Source: an uncultured bacterium (GTDB lineage Bacteria; Sysuimicrobiota; Sysuimicrobiia; Sysuimicrobiales; Sysuimicrobiaceae). Taken from it: 64,000 nt of DNA. A program made the translations under genes and the position numbers. Location of the stretch: contig CALIMJ010000008.1 of NCBI GenBank assembly GCA_938028835.1, positions 1-64,000 on the forward strand, read 5' to 3'. How positions within the stretch are numbered: the first letter of the stretch is position 1; every line of letters begins with the position of its first letter. This document shows, one piece after another, positions 50,554-61,307 of this stretch. The notes under the pieces were generated by a model. It saw only the letters and a program-made list of their open reading frames with translations. It was not told the DNA's origin and ran no database searches.

Positions 50554-51024
50554 ATGGAGAAGGAAACGTTCCTCACCCCGGAAGGGCTCAGGCGGCTGGA
50601 GGAGGAGCTGGAGTACCTCAAGACCGTCAAGCGCAAGGAAGTGGCCGAGCGGATCAAGCAGGCCAAGGCCTTCGGCGACCTGAGCGAGAACTCGGAGTAC
50701 GAGGACGCGAAGAACGAGCAGGCCTTCGTGGAAGGACGGATCCTGGCCCTGGAGCAGCTGCTGCGGAACGCCAAGGTCATCCAGGGCAACGGGGCTTCCG
50801 GGGAGGTGACCGTCGGATCCCGGGTCCGGGTCCGGGACCTGGCGAACGGGGAGGAGTACGAGTACTGGATCGTGGGTTCGGCGGAGGCGGACCCCTCGCA
50901 GGCCCGCATCTCCAACGAGTCCCCGGTGGGGCGCGCGCTGCTGGGGCGGCGTCCCGGGGAGGTGGTGGAGGTGCAGGTGCCTGCGGGGTTCTTGCGGCTC
51001 CAGATCACGGGCCTGGGTTCCTAG
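50554..51024 (+). CDS. greA: Transcription elongation factor GreA
   Basis: [57 protein letters not shown]. Confidence 0.98.
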   Translation: MEKETFLTPEGLRRLEEELEYLKTVKRKEVAERIKQAKAFGDLSENSEYEDAKNEQAFVEGRILALEQLLRNAKVIQGNGASGEVTVGSRVRVRDLANGEEYEYWIVGSAEADPSQARISNESPVGRALLGRRPGEVVEVQVPAGFLRLQITGLGS

Positions 51025-51249
51025 GTCCCGGTCCGGTTCTGAGCAGCGCGGGAGCCGCCGGGCCGCCGGCGGTTCTCTGTTTGAGGTCGGCGCGGGAATG
51101 AACGCGACCGGCGGCGGCGTTGGACGGGTGGCCGGGAGTGCCGGCGCCGGGATCGGGATGAAGGAGAGGGGGACCCGGGTTGCGAAACCGTCCTGTGGAG
51201 GAAGATCGGGAGGACGGAGCCGGAGGGCGAGGCCGGTAGGGGGCAGCGG

Positions 51250-53715
51250 ATGCCGATGTTCGAGCGGTTCACGGAGCGCGCGCGGCGCGTGATCATCCTG
51301 GCCCAGGATGAGGCGAAACGGCTCAACCACAGCGCGGTGGGCACCGAGCACATCCTGCTCGGGATCGTTCGGGAAGGCGAGGGGGTAGCCAGCAAGGTCC
51401 TGGAGAGCCTGCACATCTCGCCGGAGCGCATCCGGGCGGAGATCGAGAGCGCCATCGGCCGGGGTGACCGCACCCCGTACGAGGAGGTGACCTTCACCCC
51501 GCGCGCCAAGAAGGTGCTGGAGCTGGCGCTGGACGAGGCGCGGCGGCTCGGTCACAACTACATCGGCACCGAGCACCTGCTGTTGGGTCTCATCCGGGAG
51601 GGGGAAGGGGTAGCGGCCCGGGTGCTCGAGGCCATGGGAGCGGATCTGGAACGGGTCCGGGCCCAGGTGGTGTACCTGCTCGGGGAGGAGGGGACGTCCA
51701 CGTACACGCGGCCTTCCAGCAAGACGCCGACCCTGGACGAGTTCGGCCGGGACCTGACCAAGATGGCCCGGGAGGGGAAGCTGGACCCCGTCATCGGACG
51801 GGAGCGGGAGATCGAGCGGGTCATCCAGATCCTCAGCCGACGGACGAAGAACAACCCGGCCCTCATCGGGGAACCCGGGGTCGGAAAGACGGCCATCGTG
51901 GAGGGCCTCGCGCAGCGCATCGTCCGGGGGGACGTGCCGGAGAGCCTGCGGGGCAAGCGGGTAGTGCAGCTGGACCTGGCGGCTCTGGTGGCCGGCACCA
52001 AGTACCGGGGTGAGTTCGAAGAGCGCATGAAGAAGGTGATGGACGAGATCCGCAAGGCCCAGGGCGAGGTCATCCTGTTCGTGGACGAGCTACACACCCT
52101 GGTGGGCGCGGGGGCCGCGGAGGGGGCCATCGACGCCAGCAACATCCTCAAGCCCGCCCTCGCCCGCGGGGAGCTGCAGTGCATCGGGGCCACCACCCTC
52201 GACGAGTTCCGGAAGTACATCGAGCGGGACGCGGCCCTGGAGCGCCGCTTCGCGCCCATCCTGGTGGCGGAGCCCACGGTGGAGCAGACGGTGGAGATCC
52301 TCCGGGGCCTTCGGGAGCGGTACGAGGCGCACCACGGGGTCCGGATCAGCGACGGCGCCCTGGTGGCCGCGGCCACCCTCGCGGAGAAGTACATCACGGA
52401 CCGGTTCCTCCCCGACAAGGCCATCGACCTGATGGACGAGGCCGCCAGCCGCATCCGGCTACAGGCCTCCTTCCTGCCCAGCGAGGTCCGGCAGGCCATG
52501 GAGCGGGTCGAGAAGACCCGCCGGGAGAAGGAGGAGGCCATCAAGAACCAGGACTTCGAGCGAGCCGCGCAGCTGCGGGACCGGGAGAAGGCCCTGCGGC
52601 AGAAACTAGAGGAGCTGGAGGCCAGCCGCCGCAGCCAGCGGGGTCGCGACCTCACCGTGGTCACGGAGGACGACATCGCAGAGATCGTGTCCAGCTGGAC
52701 GGGCATCCCCGTGACGAAGCTCATGCAGGAGGAGACGGAAAAGCTCCTCAAGATGGAGGAGAAGCTGCACGAGCGGATCGTGGGTCAGGAGGAGGCGGTC
52801 GCCGCGGTGTCCCGGGCGGTCCGCCGCGCCCGGGCGGGGCTGAAGGACCCCAAGCGGCCCATCGGGTCCTTCATCTTCCTGGGGCCCACGGGCGTGGGCA
52901 AGACGGAGCTGGCCCGTGCCCTCGCGGAGTTCCTCTTCGGGGATGAAAACGCCCTGATCCGGATCGACATGTCGGAGTATAGCGAGCGGCACACGGTCTC
53001 GCGCCTGGTGGGCGCACCGCCCGGGTACGTGGGCTACGAGGAGGGCGGCCAGCTCACGGAGCAGGTCCGCCGTCGGCCGTACTCCGTGGTACTGCTGGAC
53101 GAGATCGAGAAGGCGCACCCCGAGGTCTTTAACGTCCTCCTGCAGATCCTGGACGACGGCCGGCTCACGGACGCCCAGGGCCGGACCGTGGACTTCAAGA
53201 ACACCGTCCTCATCATGACCAGCAACGTGGGCGCCCCGCAGATCGAACGGGACGCCCCGGTGTTGGGCTTTCGGGCCACCACGGACGAGCGGGCGGAGCA
53301 GCAGCGGGCCTACGAGCGGATGCGGGACCAGGTGATGGAGGAACTCAAGCGCACCTTCCGCCCGGAGTTCCTGAACCGCATCGACGAGATCATCGTGTTC
53401 CGGCCGCTCACGAAGGAGCAGATGCACGCCATCGTCCGCATCCTCCTGGAGCGGGTGCGGCGGGAGCTGCGGGGCCAGGGGATGGAGATCGAGTTCACCG
53501 ACGCCCTGCGGGAGCTGCTGGTCCAGGAGGGGTTCGACCCCCAGTATGGCGCCCGGCCCCTGCGGCGCGCCATCCAGCGCCTGGTGGAAGACCCCCTGTC
53601 GGACGAGCTGCTGCGCGGGCGGTTCCGCCAGGGGGACCACGTGATCGCGGACGTGCGGGACGGCAAGGTCGTCTTCGAAGGGCCGCGGGAGCCCGTGGGC
53701 GCACAGACGGAGTAG
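51250..53715 (+). CDS. clpC: ATP-dependent Clp protease ATP-binding subunit ClpC
   Basis: [44 protein letters not shown]; two AAA modules; UVR motif. Confidence 0.98.
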   Translation: MPMFERFTERARRVIILAQDEAKRLNHSAVGTEHILLGIVREGEGVASKVLESLHISPERIRAEIESAIGRGDRTPYEEVTFTPRAKKVLELALDEARRLGHNYIGTEHLLLGLIREGEGVAARVLEAMGADLERVRAQVVYLLGEEGTSTYTRPSSKTPTLDEFGRDLTKMAREGKLDPVIGREREIERVIQILSRRTKNNPALIGEPGVGKTAIVEGLAQRIVRGDVPESLRGKRVVQLDLAALVAGTKYRGEFEERMKKVMDEIRKAQGEVILFVDELHTLVGAGAAEGAIDASNILKPALARGELQCIGATTLDEFRKYIERDAALERRFAPILVAEPTVEQTVEILRGLRERYEAHHGVRISDGALVAAATLAEKYITDRFLPDKAIDLMDEAASRIRLQASFLPSEVRQAMERVEKTRREKEEAIKNQDFERAAQLRDREKALRQKLEELEASRRSQRGRDLTVVTEDDIAEIVSSWTGIPVTKLMQEETEKLLKMEEKLHERIVGQEEAVAAVSRAVRRARAGLKDPKRPIGSFIFLGPTGVGKTELARALAEFLFGDENALIRIDMSEYSERHTVSRLVGAPPGYVGYEEGGQLTEQVRRRPYSVVLLDEIEKAHPEVFNVLLQILDDGRLTDAQGRTVDFKNTVLIMTSNVGAPQIERDAPVLGFRATTDERAEQQRAYERMRDQVMEELKRTFRPEFLNRIDEIIVFRPLTKEQMHAIVRILLERVRRELRGQGMEIEFTDALRELLVQEGFDPQYGARPLRRAIQRLVEDPLSDELLRGRFRQGDHVIADVRDGKVVFEGPREPVGAQTE

Positions 53716-53719
53716 GGCT

Positions 53720-54292
53720 CTATGGGGGACCTCCCGGGCTGAGGAGTTCGTCCCGAAGGACCCCGATGTACGGGAGGTTCCGGTACAGCTGGCGGTAGTC
53801 CAGCCCGTAGCCCACCACGAACCGGTCCGGGACCTCAAACCCCACGTACGCCAGGGGCAGGTTGGGCGCGATGCGCCGGACCCGCTTGTCCAGCAGGGTG
53901 CAGATGACCAGGCTGGCAGGCCGACGCGCCCGCAGCAGGCGCGTCAGGTAGGCAGCGGTGAGGCCGGTGTCCACGATGTCCTCGACCAGGACCACGTGGC
54001 GGTCGGTGATCTCCTCGTCCAGGTCCTTGAGCAGCCGGACGGCGCCGGTGGCCGCGTGCCGGGAGCCGTAGGCGGCGATGGCCATGAAGTCGATCTCGTG
54101 GGGGATGCGCAGGGCGCGGCTCAGGTCCGACAGGAAGTACACGGAACCCCGCAGCATACCCACCAGCAGGGGCCGCAGCCCCGCATAGTCCCGCTCCAGC
54201 TCCGCCGCCAGCTCCCGCACCCGCCGCTGGAGGACGGCCTCGTCGAACAGCACCTCCTGGATGTCCTCGTCCAGGCTGCGGAGGACGCTCAT
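53720..54292 (-). CDS. hpt: Hypoxanthine phosphoribosyltransferase
   Basis: LVGMLRGSVYFLSDLSRAL; VVLVEDIVDTGLTAAYLTRLL; VVGYGLDYRQLYRNLPYIGVL. Confidence 0.96.
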   Translation of the reverse strand: MSVLRSLDEDIQEVLFDEAVLQRRVRELAAELERDYAGLRPLLVGMLRGSVYFLSDLSRALRIPHEIDFMAIAAYGSRHAATGAVRLLKDLDEEITDRHVVLVEDIVDTGLTAAYLTRLLRARRPASLVICTLLDKRVRRIAPNLPLAYVGFEVPDRFVVGYGLDYRQLYRNLPYIGVLRDELLSPGGPP

Positions 54293-54675
54293 GAGGAGCC
54301 AGAGCGGGACGCGGCGGACCCCACCGCCGGACGCAGGCCGTACTTCAACAGGAGGTTGCGGAAGTCGCGGCCGTAGAACACGCGGAGGTTCACGTTGGGG
54401 TACAACTGCCGGAGCCGCCGGATCTTACGGTTCTTCCGGGTGACCAGGGCCTGCTTGAGGGTCGTGAGCTCGATGTACAGGTCGAAGTCGGGCAGGTAGA
54501 AGTCCGGGGTGAAGCGCTCCCGGGGACGGCCTTCCCGGTCCCAGCTCAGGACGAAGGACCGCGGCTCGTACTCCCACCGGATCCCGTAGAAGTCCAGAAT
54601 ACGGGCGAACTCCTCCTCCGCGGGGTTGGCGAACCGCGCGGCCCGCTTGCGTCGGGAGGAAGACGGTGCTCCCAT
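54289..54675 (-). CDS. Hypothetical protein, possible PD-(D/E)XK nuclease-like fold
   Basis: ERFTPDFYLPDFDLYIELTTLKQALVTRKNRKIRRLRQLYP; overlaps hpt start. Confidence 0.55.
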   Translation of the reverse strand: MGAPSSSRRKRAARFANPAEEEFARILDFYGIRWEYEPRSFVLSWDREGRPRERFTPDFYLPDFDLYIELTTLKQALVTRKNRKIRRLRQLYPNVNLRVFYGRDFRNLLLKYGLRPAVGSAASRSGSS

Positions 54676-54857
54676 GCTCGAGCGCCTGTTCGAAGCCAGT
54701 ATACGGGCCCCGGCCCGACGCTGCAACGTGGTGGGTTTGCCAGGGGGCTGCCGGTCGTGGGAGAATAGCGCAGGCGCCCACCTCTCGCGGATCCGTGTTC
54801 GACCCAAAAGGCAGGGGAGTTACGCCCGCAGGTTACGGGCGCCGAAGGAGCTGTGCG

Positions 54858-56048
54858 ATGGCAAAGGACAGCTGGCAGCAACTCGTCAAGGACGCCACGG
54901 AACGCCTGCGCAGCCCGGACGCGACGGTCCGCAGCGACGCGGCCCTGAGCCTGGGCAAGCTGGACGCCCCCGAGGCTCCGGCCACCGTGGTGGCGGAGGC
55001 CATCGACGCCCTCAGCCGGATCCTGGACGACCCGGACGAGTACGTGCGCAAGAGCGCGGTCCACGCCCTGGGCCGACTGAGGGTGAGGGACCCGAGGGCG
55101 CTGGAGGGAATCCGCTTCGCCTTGGGGGACCGGTCGGAGCAGGTGGTCCAGGAGGCGGTGACCCAGGTCCAGCAGGCGGTGGATGCCGGAGCGGTGGACG
55201 GACTCATCCGCGTCCTGGGCCGGCGGGAGCGGACGCTGCAGAACGCGGCCAGCCAGGCCCTGGTGCGCATCGGCGCACCCGCGGTCCGACCCCTGCTGGA
55301 GACCTTCAAGGACCGGAACCTGCGGCGGCGCGTCCACAACCAGGTGCTGCGGATCATCGAGGACATCAAGGGCAGGGCGGTGGAGCCGCTACTGGGGGCC
55401 CTGGAGGACGAGAACCAGTACGTGCGCGCGTACGCGGTGGCCCTGCTGGGCAGGCTGGGGGACGAGCGCGCCGTGGAGCCCCTGGTCCGGCTGTTCCTGA
55501 CGGACCCGAGGCTGCAGGAGACGGTGGTGAACACCCTGCCCCGGCTGGAGGAGCGAGGGGTGCTGGAGGCCCCTTCCGGGGACCGGGACGTCCAGCTGCC
55601 CAGAGAGGTGGCGGCGGCCTTCCGCAGGCTGGCCTCCACGCCGGAGGCCCTGCAGGCCCTGCGGACCGCGGTGGCAGGCGGCAACCCGAAGGTGCGGAAG
55701 TTCGCCCTGCGCGCCCTTTTCGAGGTGGAGGGCGCGCGGGCCAAGGAAACCCTGCTGGGCCTTCTGAGGGACGAGGACGCGGAGGTGCAGCGGCTCGCCA
55801 TCCGGCTGCTGGGCAAGCTGCACGACAAGAGCGTCATCGAGCCGCTCCTCGGGCTGCTGAAGGGTGCGAACCCGCAACTGGAGGAGGTGGTGTGGAACAC
55901 CATCAAGGTACTCACCGACCTCCGGGAGTACGAGCAGTTAAGGTCCCGGGTCGCCCGGGAGCGGGCGGGAGCACCTGCCCGTCCCACGGTCCGGGTGTTC
56001 AAGACCGAACGTGACGTCTCCCCCGACTGGTGGCGGGACCAGGACTAG
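54858..56048 (+). CDS. HEAT-repeat protein
   Basis: Repeated ALxxxDxxVRxxAxxALGxL units. Confidence 0.85.
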   Translation: MAKDSWQQLVKDATERLRSPDATVRSDAALSLGKLDAPEAPATVVAEAIDALSRILDDPDEYVRKSAVHALGRLRVRDPRALEGIRFALGDRSEQVVQEAVTQVQQAVDAGAVDGLIRVLGRRERTLQNAASQALVRIGAPAVRPLLETFKDRNLRRRVHNQVLRIIEDIKGRAVEPLLGALEDENQYVRAYAVALLGRLGDERAVEPLVRLFLTDPRLQETVVNTLPRLEERGVLEAPSGDRDVQLPREVAAAFRRLASTPEALQALRTAVAGGNPKVRKFALRALFEVEGARAKETLLGLLRDEDAEVQRLAIRLLGKLHDKSVIEPLLGLLKGANPQLEEVVWNTIKVLTDLREYEQLRSRVARERAGAPARPTVRVFKTERDVSPDWWRDQD

Positions 56049-56055
56049 GTTCGCT

Positions 56056-56388
56056 GTGCTGGTCTGCCTGGTCACGGTCCCGCACCCGGAGGAGGCCTAC
56101 CGCATCGCCCGGGCCCTGGTGGAGGAACGCCTGGCCGCGTGCGTGAACGTGGTGCCGGGGGTGCGGTCGGTGTACCGCTGGCAGGGGGCGGTGGAGGAGG
56201 CGGGGGAGGTCCTGCTGGTCGTCAAGACCACCCGCCAGCGGTTTCCGGCGCTGCGGGACCGCATCGCGGCCCTCCACCCCTACCAGGTCCCCGAGGTCGT
56301 GAGCCTTCCCGTGGAGGACGCCCTGGCCGCGTACCGGGCCTGGGTGGAGGAGTCCGTGGCGGAAGCGGAGTCTCCGCGGGAGGCCTGA
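56056..56388 (+). CDS. cutA: Divalent cation tolerance protein CutA
   Basis: PHPEEAYRIARALVEERLAACVNVVPGVRSVYRWQGAVEEAGEVLLVVKT; HPYQVPEVVSLPV. Confidence 0.95.
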   Translation: MLVCLVTVPHPEEAYRIARALVEERLAACVNVVPGVRSVYRWQGAVEEAGEVLLVVKTTRQRFPALRDRIAALHPYQVPEVVSLPVEDALAAYRAWVEESVAEAESPREA

Positions 56389-56421
56389 CCGCCGGACGGG
56401 GTCGGGTCGCCTGCTCCACCC

Positions 56422-57210
56422 GTGCGGATTCTCGTGACCAACGACGACGGCATCGAGGCGGAGGGGCTTCACGCCCTTGTGCGGGCCTGCGAGCGGGTGG
56501 CAGAGGTGACCGTGGTGGCTCCCCACCACGACCGGTCCGCCAGCGGCCACGCCATCACCCTCCACAAGCCCCTGCGGGTCTCGCCCGCCACCATCCCCGG
56601 CTCGGGTGCCGTGGCGTGGGCCGCCACGGGGACGCCCGCGGACTGCGTGCTGCTGGCCGTGTACGGGCTGCTGCCGGCCCGGCCCGACGTGGTGCTGTGC
56701 GGGATCAACCTGGGGCCCAACATCGGACACGACCTCACCTACTCCGGCACGGTCTCCGGCGCCATGGAGGCCGCCATCCTGGGCATCCCCGCCATCGCGG
56801 TCTCCCTGGATGCGGAACAGGATCCCCGGTACGAGGTGGCCGCGACGTTTGCGGCCGCGCTGGCGGAGGAGGTGTACCGGCGGGGGATCCCTCCAGACGC
56901 GCTTCTGAACGTGAACGTGCCGAACCTGGAAGTGGGCCAGATCCGCGGGGTCCAGGTCACCCGACAGAGCGCGCGACGGTACCGCACCCGGCTGGAGCGG
57001 CGCACGGACCCCCGCGGCCGGCCGTACTACTGGATCGCGGGGGAGCGGACCTCACCGGAGGAGGCCGAGCCCGGCACCGACAGCCACGCCCTCAGTCACG
57101 GCTTCGTGTCGGTGACCCCCCTGCAGATGGACCTGACCTACCCGGCGCTCCTCTCCGCGCTCGGGAGGTGGGAGCTGGACCGCCTTCTCCGGGGAGGATT
57201 CCCGGCCTAG
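56422..57210 (+). CDS. surE: 5'-nucleotidase SurE
   Basis: ILVTNDDGIEAEGLHAL; VVAPHHDRSASGHAITL; SGINxGxN-type GINLGPNIGHDLTYSGTVSGAMEA. Confidence 0.97.
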   Translation: MRILVTNDDGIEAEGLHALVRACERVAEVTVVAPHHDRSASGHAITLHKPLRVSPATIPGSGAVAWAATGTPADCVLLAVYGLLPARPDVVLCGINLGPNIGHDLTYSGTVSGAMEAAILGIPAIAVSLDAEQDPRYEVAATFAAALAEEVYRRGIPPDALLNVNVPNLEVGQIRGVQVTRQSARRYRTRLERRTDPRGRPYYWIAGERTSPEEAEPGTDSHALSHGFVSVTPLQMDLTYPALLSALGRWELDRLLRGGFPA

Positions 57211-57292
57211 CAGGCCGAACACCGCTCGAAGAGCCCGGGTTCGTAGGCCGGGTTGGCGGCAGACGACGCGGCGGTCGACGGAGCAACAGGTC

Positions 57293-57994
57293 GTGCCCCT
57301 CATCGAGCTGGAAGGCGTCTACAAGGTCTACCCCGGCGGCCGGGTGGCCCTCCGTGACGTGTCCCTCTCCGTGGAAGAAGGCGAGTTCTTGTTCCTGGTG
57401 GGGCCCACCGGCGCGGGCAAGTCCACCCTCCTGCGCCTCCTGTACCGGGACGAGTTGCCCACCCGCGGCCGGGTGCGGGTGGCCGAGTGGGAGGTGCACC
57501 GGCTGCGGCCGGGCCAGGTCCCGTTTCTGCGCCGGCAGCTGGGCGTGGTGTTCCAGGACTTCAAGCTGCTTGCGGATCGCACCGTGTACGAGAACGTGGC
57601 GTTCGCCCTTCGCGCGGTGGGCACCCCGCCCGCGTGGATCCCCGCCCGCGTGCGCGCGGCCCTGGAGCTGGTCGGGCTGTGGGAGCGTGCGAACGCGTTC
57701 CCGCGCCAGCTCTCGGGAGGGGAGCAGCAGCGGGCCAGCATCGCCCGCGCCCTGGCGAACCAACCCCGGATCCTCCTGGCCGACGAGCCCACCGGCAACC
57801 TGGATCCCGACACCTCCTGGGACATCGTGAAACTGCTTTCGCGGATCAACCTGCGGGGCACCACGGTGGTCATGACCACCCACAACAAGACCGTGGTGGA
57901 CATCCTGCGGCGTCGGGTGGTGGAACTGCAGGAAGGACAGGTGGTCCGGGACGAGGTGTGGGGGAGGTATGCGAAGCCTCGCGCCGTTCCGTGA
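57293..57994 (+). CDS. ftsE: Cell division ATP-binding protein FtsE
   Basis: IELEGVYKVYPGGRVALRDVSLSVEEGEFLFLVGPTGAGKSTLLRLLYRDELPTRGRV. Confidence 0.95.
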   Translation: MPLIELEGVYKVYPGGRVALRDVSLSVEEGEFLFLVGPTGAGKSTLLRLLYRDELPTRGRVRVAEWEVHRLRPGQVPFLRRQLGVVFQDFKLLADRTVYENVAFALRAVGTPPAWIPARVRAALELVGLWERANAFPRQLSGGEQQRASIARALANQPRILLADEPTGNLDPDTSWDIVKLLSRINLRGTTVVMTTHNKTVVDILRRRVVELQEGQVVRDEVWGRYAKPRAVP

Positions 57995-58934
57995 ACGCCC
58001 CGCGGCGCTGTCGGCGGCCGGGCTCCCGCCGCGGAAGGCATCGCGCCTTGAGGCCGCGGCCTCCTCCGTGGCGTTCCTGACCCGTGAGGGCGCCGTGGGG
58101 TTCTGGCGGAACGGGCTGATGTCCGCGGCCGCGGTGAGTTCCATCCTCGCGGCCCTGCTGGCCTTCGGCGGGGCCCTGGTGACGCTGTGGAACCTGCAGG
58201 CGGTGGCGGCCCGGGTGGAGGGGCAGCTGGTGGCGGTGGCCTACCTGCGGGACGGACTCTCGCCCGCCCAGCGGGAGGCCGCGCGGCGGGCCGCGGAGCG
58301 GATCCCCGGGGTCCGGACGGTGTCCTTCGTGCCGCGGCAGGAGGCGCTGCGCAGGCTGGAGGAGGCTCTGGGCGGCGTGGAGCTGGAGCAGGCGGTGCGG
58401 GAGAACCCGCTCCCCGACACCTTTGAGGTGCGGCCCGATCAGGCCGAGGACCTCCGGCGGGTGGCCGAAGCCCTGCGGTCGGTGCCCGGAGTCGTGGAGG
58501 TGACCTACGGGGAGGACGCCACGGACCGCGTGCTGGCCTTGACCCGCCTGGTCCGGGGCGCGGGGGCGGCAGCCACGGTGGTCCTGGGGGCTGTGTCGGT
58601 GGTGGTCAGCACCAACGCGCTGCGGCTGACGGTGCTGGCCAGACAGCAGGAGGTGGAGATCATGCGCTTGGTGGGGGCCACGGGCTGGTTCGTGCGCTGG
58701 CCGTTCCTGGTGGAAGGGCTGTTGCAGGGGCTGGTGGCCGCGGTGTGCGCGTCCGCGCTGTGGACGGTTTTCTACCCCTGGGCCGTGGCGCGCCTGCAGC
58801 AGGCGTGGCCCTTCCTCCCCGTGTTGCCACCCTCCCGGGTGGTCCTCCCCCTGGTGGCGAGCCTGCTGGCGGGTGGCGCCTCGGTGGGGCTGTTGGGCGC
58901 CGCGGTGTCCGTGAGGCGGTTTCTGGCCCGGTGA
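57969..58934 (+). CDS. ftsX: Cell division protein FtsX
   Basis: Permease-like ABC protein overlapping ftsE; VVLGAVSVVVSTNALRLTVLARQQEVEIMRLVGATGWFVRWPFLVEGLLQGL. Confidence 0.94.
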   Translation: MRSLAPFRERPAALSAAGLPPRKASRLEAAASSVAFLTREGAVGFWRNGLMSAAAVSSILAALLAFGGALVTLWNLQAVAARVEGQLVAVAYLRDGLSPAQREAARRAAERIPGVRTVSFVPRQEALRRLEEALGGVELEQAVRENPLPDTFEVRPDQAEDLRRVAEALRSVPGVVEVTYGEDATDRVLALTRLVRGAGAAATVVLGAVSVVVSTNALRLTVLARQQEVEIMRLVGATGWFVRWPFLVEGLLQGLVAAVCASALWTVFYPWAVARLQQAWPFLPVLPPSRVVLPLVASLLAGGASVGLLGAAVSVRRFLAR

Positions 58935-60061
58935 ACCCCCGCTCCTTCTTCCTTCTCGTGCTCGTGGCCGCGGTGCTGTCGGCTCCCGGCGACGCGTACG
59001 CGGGCGCGCACCAGGACCGGCGCAGGGAGCTGGAGCGGGTCCGCCAGCAGCTGCAGCGGACCCGGCAGGAGCTGAGCCAGGCCCGCAGGCACGAACGCAG
59101 CGTTCTCGGCGAGCTGCAGCGCATCGAGCAGACCCGGGAGCAGCTGGAGCGCGAGCTGCGGGCGCTGGAGAGCCGGCTGCGAACGGTGCGGGCCCGGGAG
59201 TCGCTCAGCCGGGTCCGGGAGGCCGCCTCCCGGAAACGCTTGGACAGCCTCCAGCGCCGCCTGGAAGAGCGGCTGCGGGCTATCCACCGCCGGGGGCGCG
59301 CGGGCTACGTGGACGTCCTGCTGGCGTCCGCGGACTTTTCCACCTTCCTCACGCGGTTCGACTTCCTCGGCCGCCTGGTGCGCCAGGACGCTCAGCTGGT
59401 GCGGGAGACGGAGGAGGAACGGCGCCGCTGGGAGGCCCTGCGGGACCAGCTGGCCCGCGAGCGGGCGGAGGTGGAGCAGCTCCGCGCCGGCGTGGTGGAG
59501 CGGCGGCGGCGGGTCGCCGAGGAGGAAGCCCGCAAGCGGGCCCTGCTGGCGCGGGTCCAGAAGGAGCGGGCAGCGTACGAACGGCTGGTGGAAGAGCTGG
59601 AGGAGGATTCCCGGAGGCTGGAGGCGCTGCTGCAGCAACTGGCGCCTGTCCGGGGAGCAGGACCTGGCCCGCGGTGGCGTCTGGGGTTCGGGCTGGCGTG
59701 GCCCGCGAGGGGAGCGCTCACCTCGGGGTTCGGGCTACGCCGGCACCCCCTGTTCGGAATCGTCCGGCCGCACCACGGGGTGGACATCGCCGCCCCGTGG
59801 GGGACACCGGTGCGAGCGGCTGGGCCAGGAACGGTGGTGTACGCGGGCTGGTTCGGGGGGTACGGTAAACTGGTCGTGGTCGACCACGGTGGCGGTGTCG
59901 CGACCCTCTACGGGCACCTGTCCTCCATCCTGGTGTCCGTCGGGCAGCGGATCGGTGCGGGTGAGGTGGTGGGACGGGTGGGGAGCACCGGTTACAGCAC
60001 CGGCCCCCACCTCCACTTCGAGATCCGGGTGAACGGCCGACCCGTGGACCCGCTCCGGTGA
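58931..60061 (+). CDS. EnvC-like murein hydrolase activator, M23 domain
   Basis: Long coiled coil then HPLFGIVRPHHGVDIAAPWGTPVRAAGPGTVVYAG; GPHLHFEIRVNGRPVDPL. Confidence 0.93.
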   Translation: MNPRSFFLLVLVAAVLSAPGDAYAGAHQDRRRELERVRQQLQRTRQELSQARRHERSVLGELQRIEQTREQLERELRALESRLRTVRARESLSRVREAASRKRLDSLQRRLEERLRAIHRRGRAGYVDVLLASADFSTFLTRFDFLGRLVRQDAQLVRETEEERRRWEALRDQLARERAEVEQLRAGVVERRRRVAEEEARKRALLARVQKERAAYERLVEELEEDSRRLEALLQQLAPVRGAGPGPRWRLGFGLAWPARGALTSGFGLRRHPLFGIVRPHHGVDIAAPWGTPVRAAGPGTVVYAGWFGGYGKLVVVDHGGGVATLYGHLSSILVSVGQRIGAGEVVGRVGSTGYSTGPHLHFEIRVNGRPVDPLR

Positions 60062-60101
60062 ACTGGAGCCGGCACCGCGACGCTTTCGAGGGGGGCCAGG
60101 A

Positions 60102-61304
60102 ATGACGCGTCGTAACCCGGTGCTGTCAGGGCTGGCGGTCCTGGTGGTGCTGTCCATGGTGTTCTCCGCGGGGTACGCCCTGGGCCTGCGGCAGGCGTCC
60201 GCGGCGGACGCCCGCACCGAGGGACAGCGGATGCTGCAGGCCCTGGCGGACCACCTGCAGCGCAGCTACCTCCAGCGCAACCTGGACTGGCGGAAGCTGT
60301 ACGACGGCGCCGCCCGCGGGATGCTCCAGGCTCTCGACGACCCCTACACCGCTTTCTTCGACGCGCAGGGCTACCGCCGGTTCCGCGAGGACTTCCGGGG
60401 CTTCTTCTACGGGGTTGGGATCTTCATCGAGAAGAAGGACAGCCGGCTTCTGGTGGTGGCCCCCATCCCGGACACGCCCGCGGCCAAGGCAGGGCTGCGT
60501 GCCGGCGACCACATCACCCACGTGGACGGAGTCCCCACCCGCGAGATGCCCATCGAGGAGGCGGTGGCCCGCATCCGGGGGCCGGAGGGCACCACCGTGC
60601 GCCTCCGGATCCAGCGCGGGGACCGCACCTTCGAGGTGCCCATCACCCGGGCGCGGATCGAGGTGGTGAGCGTGCAGGGTGAGGAGGCCCTCACGGACGC
60701 AGAGCGCCAGGTGGTGCAGTCCGCGCAGGCTGCCTACGTGCGCATCCTGGCCTTCAACCAGGACACCGCGGAACGGTTCAGCGCGCAACTTCGCCGTGCG
60801 GAAGCCCGCAACGCCCGGGGGCTGGTCCTGGACCTGCGCTTCAACCCGGGGGGGCTGGTGGACCAGTGCACCGCGGTGGCGGACTGGTTCGTCCCGAGGG
60901 GACCCATCGTGCACGAGGTGGACCGGGACGGCCGCACCCGCACCGTGAACGCCACCCCGCGGGAGAAGTACCGCAGGCCCGTGGTGGTGCTGGTGAACGA
61001 GGGCACCGCCTCCTGCAGCGAGATCGTGGCCGGCGCGCTTCAGGACACCGGGACCGGGGTGCTGGTGGGCCAGCGGACCTTCGGGAAGGGGGTCATCACC
61101 ACGGTGGTGGACCTGCCGGGCGGCCGCGGAGCCACCATCACCACGGCCAAGTACCTCACCCCCAAGCGCCGGGACATCCACCGCAAGGGGATCCAGCCGG
61201 ACGTGCTGGCGGGCGACCGGGTGGAGGGGAAGACCGACCGGGAGGTGGAGGCCATCCGGCTCGAGCAGCTGCGCAGGGCGGTGGAAGTCCTGCGGAAGCG
61301 GTGA
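60102..61304 (+). CDS. S41 C-terminal processing peptidase (CtpA-like)
   Basis: LDDPYTAFFDAQGYRRFREDFRGFFYGVGIFIEKKD; VLVNEGTASCSEIVAGALQDTGTGVLVGQRTFGKGVI. Confidence 0.95.
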   Translation: MTRRNPVLSGLAVLVVLSMVFSAGYALGLRQASAADARTEGQRMLQALADHLQRSYLQRNLDWRKLYDGAARGMLQALDDPYTAFFDAQGYRRFREDFRGFFYGVGIFIEKKDSRLLVVAPIPDTPAAKAGLRAGDHITHVDGVPTREMPIEEAVARIRGPEGTTVRLRIQRGDRTFEVPITRARIEVVSVQGEEALTDAERQVVQSAQAAYVRILAFNQDTAERFSAQLRRAEARNARGLVLDLRFNPGGLVDQCTAVADWFVPRGPIVHEVDRDGRTRTVNATPREKYRRPVVVLVNEGTASCSEIVAGALQDTGTGVLVGQRTFGKGVITTVVDLPGGRGATITTAKYLTPKRRDIHRKGIQPDVLAGDRVEGKTDREVEAIRLEQLRRAVEVLRKR

Positions 61305-61307
61305 GCC

